Assembly: GCA_026984795.1 (NCBI GenBank)
Contig: JALSRK010000015.1
Coordinates: 62,001 to 126,000, forward strand
DNA: 64,000 nucleotides
Direction: 5' to 3'
DNA from: Solibacteraceae bacterium
GTDB lineage: Bacteria; Acidobacteriota; Terriglobia; Bryobacterales; Bryobacteraceae
This document shows positions 60,198 to 64,000 of this stretch, one piece after another. Made by a program: the position numbers and the translations under genes. Numbering within the stretch: position 1 is the first letter of the stretch; each line of letters opens with the position of its first letter. The notes below the pieces were generated by a model. The model was not told the DNA's origin. It made no database searches and worked only from the letters and a program-made list of their open reading frames with translations.

Positions 60198-62102
60198 TCA
60201 GGGGGTGGCCTTCACGCCGCCGGCGAGCGGCTCCTCGCTCAGGCGCACGTATTCGACCGGGCCCGACCGGATGCCGGCCCGGTAACGCCCGTACTGCTGC
60301 GACGCCGGAGCTGGAGCACGTCCGCCGTCCATCCAGAGCCGCCCGGCGGGCGAGCGCCAGACGGCGCGCATCGTCTCCTGCCGGGGCTCAAATCGGCAAC
60401 GGCCCAGCGAACACTTCAGGTTGAAGTCATAGAGCGCCGCCTGCGCCTCTTCGACGACGAGGTTCAGCGCCGCCCAGGCTTCCCTGAGATCCGCCCATCG
60501 CACCGTCTTGGGGGTCCCGCTCCGGAGCAGATCGAGCGAAACCGCCAGCAGCCCGTCTTCCCACTCGACTGACAACCGGGGGTCGCCGTCCCCGAAGACC
60601 GCCCGGGGGAACCGCACCCACAAGTAGATCCCGCCGAGATCCATCGCCAGCCTCGTGCCGGGGTGCAGGCCGCTCACCGGAACTTCGGCCTTCTTACCCC
60701 CCACGAGCATCCGCACCGGCGTCTCCACTCCAGCAAGATCCAGCCGCACGCGGATCCGCCGGCAACGCAACTGCTCCGCAGCCCCGGTGCCGAAATTGAC
60801 GAAACCCAGCACGCAATTCCGCTCCTGGACCGAGGTGAACACAGCCGCGCCGAGATCGCGCCCGTCCGCCATCACCCGCAGCCTCACATACCGGGCCGGG
60901 CGTTCCGGACCGCCCCAGAAAGCCAGCAACGGCCGCTCAAACCTCCCGAAGCCCCCGAGGTTTACCGATCCCAGACAGAACTCCCGTTCGAGCAGCGTCG
61001 TCCCTTGCACCGGCGGCGCGGGCGGCATTGCCGGCCGGAACGTCTCCCGGCGTAACGCCGGCTCAGCCAGCTCCAGAAACTGCCTTCTCAACTCCGCCGG
61101 ACAGCGCCAGTCGAGCAGCGCCGCCTCGCCGTCGGGTTCCACCCGGCCCGCCCGGATCTCCTCCAGCGACGCGAACTCGACCACCCCTCCCAGCGCCTTC
61201 TGCAGCCACAGTGGCGCTCCGATGTCCGCCCGCCGGCAATGGCTGATAGGCCCGGCCACCTGCCTCGTAGGCGGGTGCCACCGCCGGGCCAGATGCAGCC
61301 ACGCCCGGTCGTGAATCTTCCTCGCCATCGCGCGGGAAGTCTCGTCCTTCACGTGCATCCGGATCCGCGTCAGGTCCCCAATGATCCTACGCATCCGCTG
61401 CGGGCTGCCGTAGTCCTCGAAACTGCCGGTCTGGTCGATGCGGCTTGCCAGACGCAACAGTTCTCCAGCGCCGTGCTCGACGAGTTTGCGGTCCTCGAAC
61501 ATCTCCCCGGCAGCCAACGCCAGAAAGCTCCCTGCCGCCTCCGCACCCATCGAGCCGCCGCGCAACCCCCGCCACGCCAGTTCCGTGGCCGCTAGCTCAA
61601 CCGCCCGATCCACCCGGCCGCGCAACCCGCCGGGGAAAGCTCTCCCGTGCCGGAGCCCGATTTCCGCCAGCGTAGCTGCGGCCCGAATGCCTCTTCCCCG
61701 GTCCTGCGGCGCCCGCCGCCCCGGCCGCTGCTCGAGAACCGGAGCCCACAAGCCATAGGTCGGGCTCTTGGGCTCCGTGTCTTGCAAGCCGAGCAGGCGG
61801 TCGAGAATTTCGGCCGCCCGTCTCTGCCGCTGTGGCTCCCCTGACTCGAGCAGGTAGAGCGCGTAGCGCACCGACCCCGCCACGGGATGCCGCACGGCCT
61901 CGGCCACTCTCCGAGCCCCGCCTCGCCCTGCCCGGACCGCCGTGCGAAGCAGTCGTTCAGCCGGGTCGTAGCGTTCGTCGAGCTTTGCCAGCGCCGCCGC
62001 CAGCACCGCCCGGTCCCACGCCGGCGTCCAGGGGGCGGCGCGCACCCGTACCCCCGCGACTCCGAACAAAGCGGTCCTCAGCGCATCCCGGCGAGTCCAC
62101 AC
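60198..62102 (-). CDS. Tat-exported protein of unknown function
   Basis: A 634-residue protein starting MWTRRDALRTALFGVAGVRVRA, a twin-arginine type leader. The first half is helical with many Arg and Ala (WTPAWDRAVLAAALAKL, LERLLGL-type repeats) and might form an alpha/alpha toroid like polysaccharide lyases. The second half is beta-rich (GFVNFGTGAAEQLRC, RIRVRLDLAGVETPVRML). This split resembles secreted heparinase-like or other lyases, but I see no catalytic motif and claim no function. It lies between the prenyl synthase and the duplicated glycosyltransferase-like genes, which may point to a cell-surface glycan role. Confidence 0.55.
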   Translation of the reverse strand: MWTRRDALRTALFGVAGVRVRAAPWTPAWDRAVLAAALAKLDERYDPAERLLRTAVRAGRGGARRVAEAVRHPVAGSVRYALYLLESGEPQRQRRAAEILDRLLGLQDTEPKSPTYGLWAPVLEQRPGRRAPQDRGRGIRAAATLAEIGLRHGRAFPGGLRGRVDRAVELAATELAWRGLRGGSMGAEAAGSFLALAAGEMFEDRKLVEHGAGELLRLASRIDQTGSFEDYGSPQRMRRIIGDLTRIRMHVKDETSRAMARKIHDRAWLHLARRWHPPTRQVAGPISHCRRADIGAPLWLQKALGGVVEFASLEEIRAGRVEPDGEAALLDWRCPAELRRQFLELAEPALRRETFRPAMPPAPPVQGTTLLEREFCLGSVNLGGFGRFERPLLAFWGGPERPARYVRLRVMADGRDLGAAVFTSVQERNCVLGFVNFGTGAAEQLRCRRIRVRLDLAGVETPVRMLVGGKKAEVPVSGLHPGTRLAMDLGGIYLWVRFPRAVFGDGDPRLSVEWEDGLLAVSLDLLRSGTPKTVRWADLREAWAALNLVVEEAQAALYDFNLKCSLGRCRFEPRQETMRAVWRSPAGRLWMDGGRAPAPASQQYGRYRAGIRSGPVEYVRLSEEPLAGGVKATP

Positions 62103-62155
62103 AGCATCACCAGACTAACAAGGGAGGGGAAGTTTCGGGGCCGGCCTTCAGCGGC

Positions 62156-63157
62156 TCAGTGGTCCCGTTCGGTGACCAGCTCCGTCACCGCCGCCAGCGC
62201 ACGCTGGGCAGGTGACTCCGGAAACGACGTGATAATCTCCCGCGCCTTTTCCGTAAAGACCTGAGCCCGCCGCCGCGCCCGCTCGATGCCACCGTGGCTG
62301 TGGAGGATGTCGAGGATCTGCCGCAGGGAAACGTTTTCGTAACTCCCCTCGCTCAACACCCGCTCCACCAGGCGGCGCTCTTCGCGGCTCGCCTCTTCGA
62401 GCGCGTAGATCAGCGGCAACGTCACCTTGCCTTCGCGCAGATCGTTTCCTACCGGCTTGCCGAGCACCGCTTCCCGCGAGGTGAAGTCCAGCACGTCGTC
62501 CACGAGTTGGAAGGCCATGCCCAGGTTCCAGGCGTAATCGGCCATCCGGGCCTCGACGGCCTCGGTTCCTCCCGCCGCCAGACTGCCCAGCCGGGCGCAG
62601 GCCGAAAACAGGCTGGCTGTCTTCCGGTGCACCAGCTCCATGTAATCGGCCTCGGTGACGTCGATCTCGCCGATGCTTTCCAGTTGCAGCAGTTCCCCTT
62701 CCACCATCAACTGCGTGAGCCCGATCAGCACGTCGAGCACCTGGAAGTTCCGCAATCGGAGGGCCACCTGGAAAGCCTGCATGTAGAGCCAGTCGCCGGC
62801 GAGAACGCAGGTGTGGTTGCCCCAGATCACGTTCGCCGAGGGCTTGCCCCGCCGCGTGTCGGCCACATCGATCACGTCGTCGTGCACCAGCGTCGCGGTG
62901 TGGATCATCTCGACCACCGCGGCCAGCCGGATCGCCGTCTCGTTCGTATCACCGACGAGCTTGCTCGTCAAGAGCAACAGCATCGGACGCAGCCGTTTCC
63001 CGCCGCTGTTCTGCAGGTACCGCCCGATGTTCGTCACCGCATCGACACCGGCGGTGGACTCCCGGGCAATCTCCTTCTCAACCCTCTGAAGGTCTTCGTG
63101 GACGAGATCCAGGATTTCCTTTGCCGCGAGAGCCTGGCCGATGTGGCTGAATCCCAT
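62156..63157 (-). CDS. Long-chain polyprenyl diphosphate synthase
   Basis: A 333-residue all-alpha prenyltransferase of the trans-isoprenyl family. The first aspartate-rich motif is DDVID at 93-97 (followed by RRGKPSANV) and the second is DDVLD in FQLVDDVLDF. GGKRLRPML holds the diphosphate-binding residues. Small residues upstream of the first motif (IHTATLVH) leave an open tunnel, which suits C35-C50 products as used for menaquinone side chains. It condenses isopentenyl units onto farnesyl or geranyl diphosphate in the cytoplasm. It starts 15 bases after the tatD stop and probably belongs to the same operon. Confidence 0.92.
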   Translation of the reverse strand: MGFSHIGQALAAKEILDLVHEDLQRVEKEIARESTAGVDAVTNIGRYLQNSGGKRLRPMLLLLTSKLVGDTNETAIRLAAVVEMIHTATLVHDDVIDVADTRRGKPSANVIWGNHTCVLAGDWLYMQAFQVALRLRNFQVLDVLIGLTQLMVEGELLQLESIGEIDVTEADYMELVHRKTASLFSACARLGSLAAGGTEAVEARMADYAWNLGMAFQLVDDVLDFTSREAVLGKPVGNDLREGKVTLPLIYALEEASREERRLVERVLSEGSYENVSLRQILDILHSHGGIERARRRAQVFTEKAREIITSFPESPAQRALAAVTELVTERDH

Positions 63158-63172
63158 AGGAATGGTTCCAGT

Positions 63173-63967
63173 TTAGCGGGTGGTCCTCTCTGGGAGCAAA
63201 CAAAGCCTCCGGAAGTTCTCCGCCGCCGCTTCGGCCACCTCTTCCACCGGCCGCCCCCGCAGTTCCGCCATTTTGGCCGCCGTGTAGGCGACGTACGCCG
63301 GCTCGTTTCTCTTGCCCCGCTTGGGCACAGGAGCCAAGTACGGGCAGTCCGTCTCGATGAGCAGCCGATCCGAAGGGACCATCCGCGCCGCCTCTTGCAC
63401 CCGCACGGCCTTCGGAAACGTCACCACGCCCGCAAAGCTCACAAAGAAGCCGAGGTCCAGAACGCGCCGAGCCTCTTCCGGCCCTTCGGAGAAGCAGTGC
63501 AGGATTCCGGGCAGTCCCGACGGCGCCCAGTGCCGCTCCAGCAGTTCCATGGTGTCTTCCCAGGCTTCCCGCGTGTGGATGATCACCGGCAGCCGCGCCT
63601 CGGCCGCGATCTCGAGCTGTTCGACGAAGACCCGGCGCTGGACCTCCCGCGGCGAGAAGTCATAGTGGTAGTCGAGACCGACCTCGCCCACGGCGGCCAC
63701 CTTCTCATGCCGCAGCAGCTCCCGCAGCGCCGCCATCGTCCCCTGATCCGCTTTCGCTGCATCGTGTGGATGGACCCCTACGGTGGCCCCAATGAACTCG
63801 TAGGCGTCCGCCAGCCGGATGCCGGCCTCCAGATCCGGCGGCCCCTTGCCGGTCCCGATGGCCAGCATCTGTTCGACGCCCGCCTCCCGGGCCCGTTCGA
63901 TCACCTCCTCCCGGTCGGCGTCGAACTGCTCGTCGTCGAGATGGCAGTGGGAATCGACGAGCCTCAT
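63173..63967 (-). CDS. tatD: TatD family metal-dependent DNase
   Basis: A 264-residue TIM-barrel hydrolase. The metal ligands appear in order: VDSHCHLDD, VGEVGLDYHYD, VIIHTREAWE, ILHCFSEG and LIETDCPYLAPVPKRGKRNEP (cited as IETDCPYLAP). TatD enzymes are Mg-dependent 3'-5' DNases or RNases used in DNA repair. They are unrelated to Tat protein export despite the name. The start codon overlaps the stop of a preceding gene that runs off the window (ATGA), so translation is coupled. The prenyl synthase follows. Confidence 0.93.
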   Translation of the reverse strand: MRLVDSHCHLDDEQFDADREEVIERAREAGVEQMLAIGTGKGPPDLEAGIRLADAYEFIGATVGVHPHDAAKADQGTMAALRELLRHEKVAAVGEVGLDYHYDFSPREVQRRVFVEQLEIAAEARLPVIIHTREAWEDTMELLERHWAPSGLPGILHCFSEGPEEARRVLDLGFFVSFAGVVTFPKAVRVQEAARMVPSDRLLIETDCPYLAPVPKRGKRNEPAYVAYTAAKMAELRGRPVEEVAEAAAENFRRLCLLPERTTR

Positions 63968-64000
63968 GTGAGCCGCGTCCCCACCGGCACGTCCGCCATC
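63964..64000 (-). CDS. C-terminal end of an upstream gene, 3' partial
   Basis: The minus strand from the right edge reads ADVPVGTRLT and then a TGA that overlaps the tatD start (ATGA). Only about 11 codons lie in the window, too few to name. tatD often follows metG (methionyl-tRNA synthetase) in bacteria, but this is only a guess. Confidence 0.4.
   Translation of the reverse strand, partial: MADVPVGTRLT

Noticed and set aside
1-64000. CRISPR arrays, insertion sequences, prophage or integrase genes
   Set aside because: I found no spaced direct repeats, transposase motifs, terminal inverted repeats or phage genes on either strand.

Overview
The window is GC-rich chromosomal DNA (about two-thirds G+C by eye) and most resembles a member of the Acidobacteriota, probably near Solibacter/Bryobacterales. 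The evidence is compositional and by family: a very large TonB receptor with an N-terminal carboxypeptidase-like domain beside a ToxR-type winged-helix/PD40 regulator, FG-GAP/UnbV and multihaem-TPR secreted proteins, many Tat or Sec exported enzymes, a form II CO-dehydrogenase-like operon, and a compact complex I operon. Species is inferred, not shown. I see no CRISPR array, insertion sequence, prophage, rRNA or tRNA.

Layout. 1-8.8 kb: a 5'-truncated FAD/NAD disulfide oxidoreductase, a redoxin, a stand-alone NuoI-like ferredoxin subunit, a divergent acetate kinase relative, a secreted TPR protein, a DMT-type transporter, a Tat-exported Gfo/Idh/MocA oxidoreductase and an NhaP-type antiporter. 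8.8-14.9 kb: a TPR/FG-GAP/UnbV giant followed at once by a membrane-anchored five-haem cytochrome with TPRs. 14.9-15.3 kb: a decayed Phd-VapC type toxin-antitoxin locus whose toxin remnant runs into the 3' end of the cytochrome gene. 15.3-19.4 kb (minus): coxS-coxL-coxM-coxG, form II by its active-site loop.

19.6-31.1 kb looks like a glycan-use locus: a sensory winged-helix/PD40 regulator, a SusC-like TonB receptor ended by a clear terminator, a sulfatase, a Tat-exported PhoD-like protein and a GH172 (DUF2961) glycosidase. 31.3-33.0 kb: flagellar cap gene fliD plus a small FliT/FlgN-like gene. 33.4-36.6 kb: a lipoprotein amidohydrolase and three small genes.

36.7-46.4 kb (minus): a complex I operon in the order nuoC-D-I-J-K-L-M-N-H, without nuoA, B, E, F or G, with a good promoter upstream of nuoC. 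46.6-50.6 kb: YtxH protein, P5C dehydrogenase, a cupin-type sugar isomerase-like protein and a ketose 3-epimerase. 50.8-56.7 kb: an EAL phosphodiesterase behind a palindromic leader, a CoA-binding protein and an S9 peptidase fused to a SUMF1-like domain. 56.6-64 kb (minus): tatD, a polyprenyl diphosphate synthase, a Tat-exported protein of unknown function and two tandemly duplicated membrane glycosyltransferase-like genes.

Themes: respiratory and electron-transfer modules (two NuoI copies, complex I core, CODH-like operon, multihaem cytochrome), secreted polymer degradation, and many genes whose only recognisable promoter element is a TATAAT-like hexamer lying very close to the start codon.
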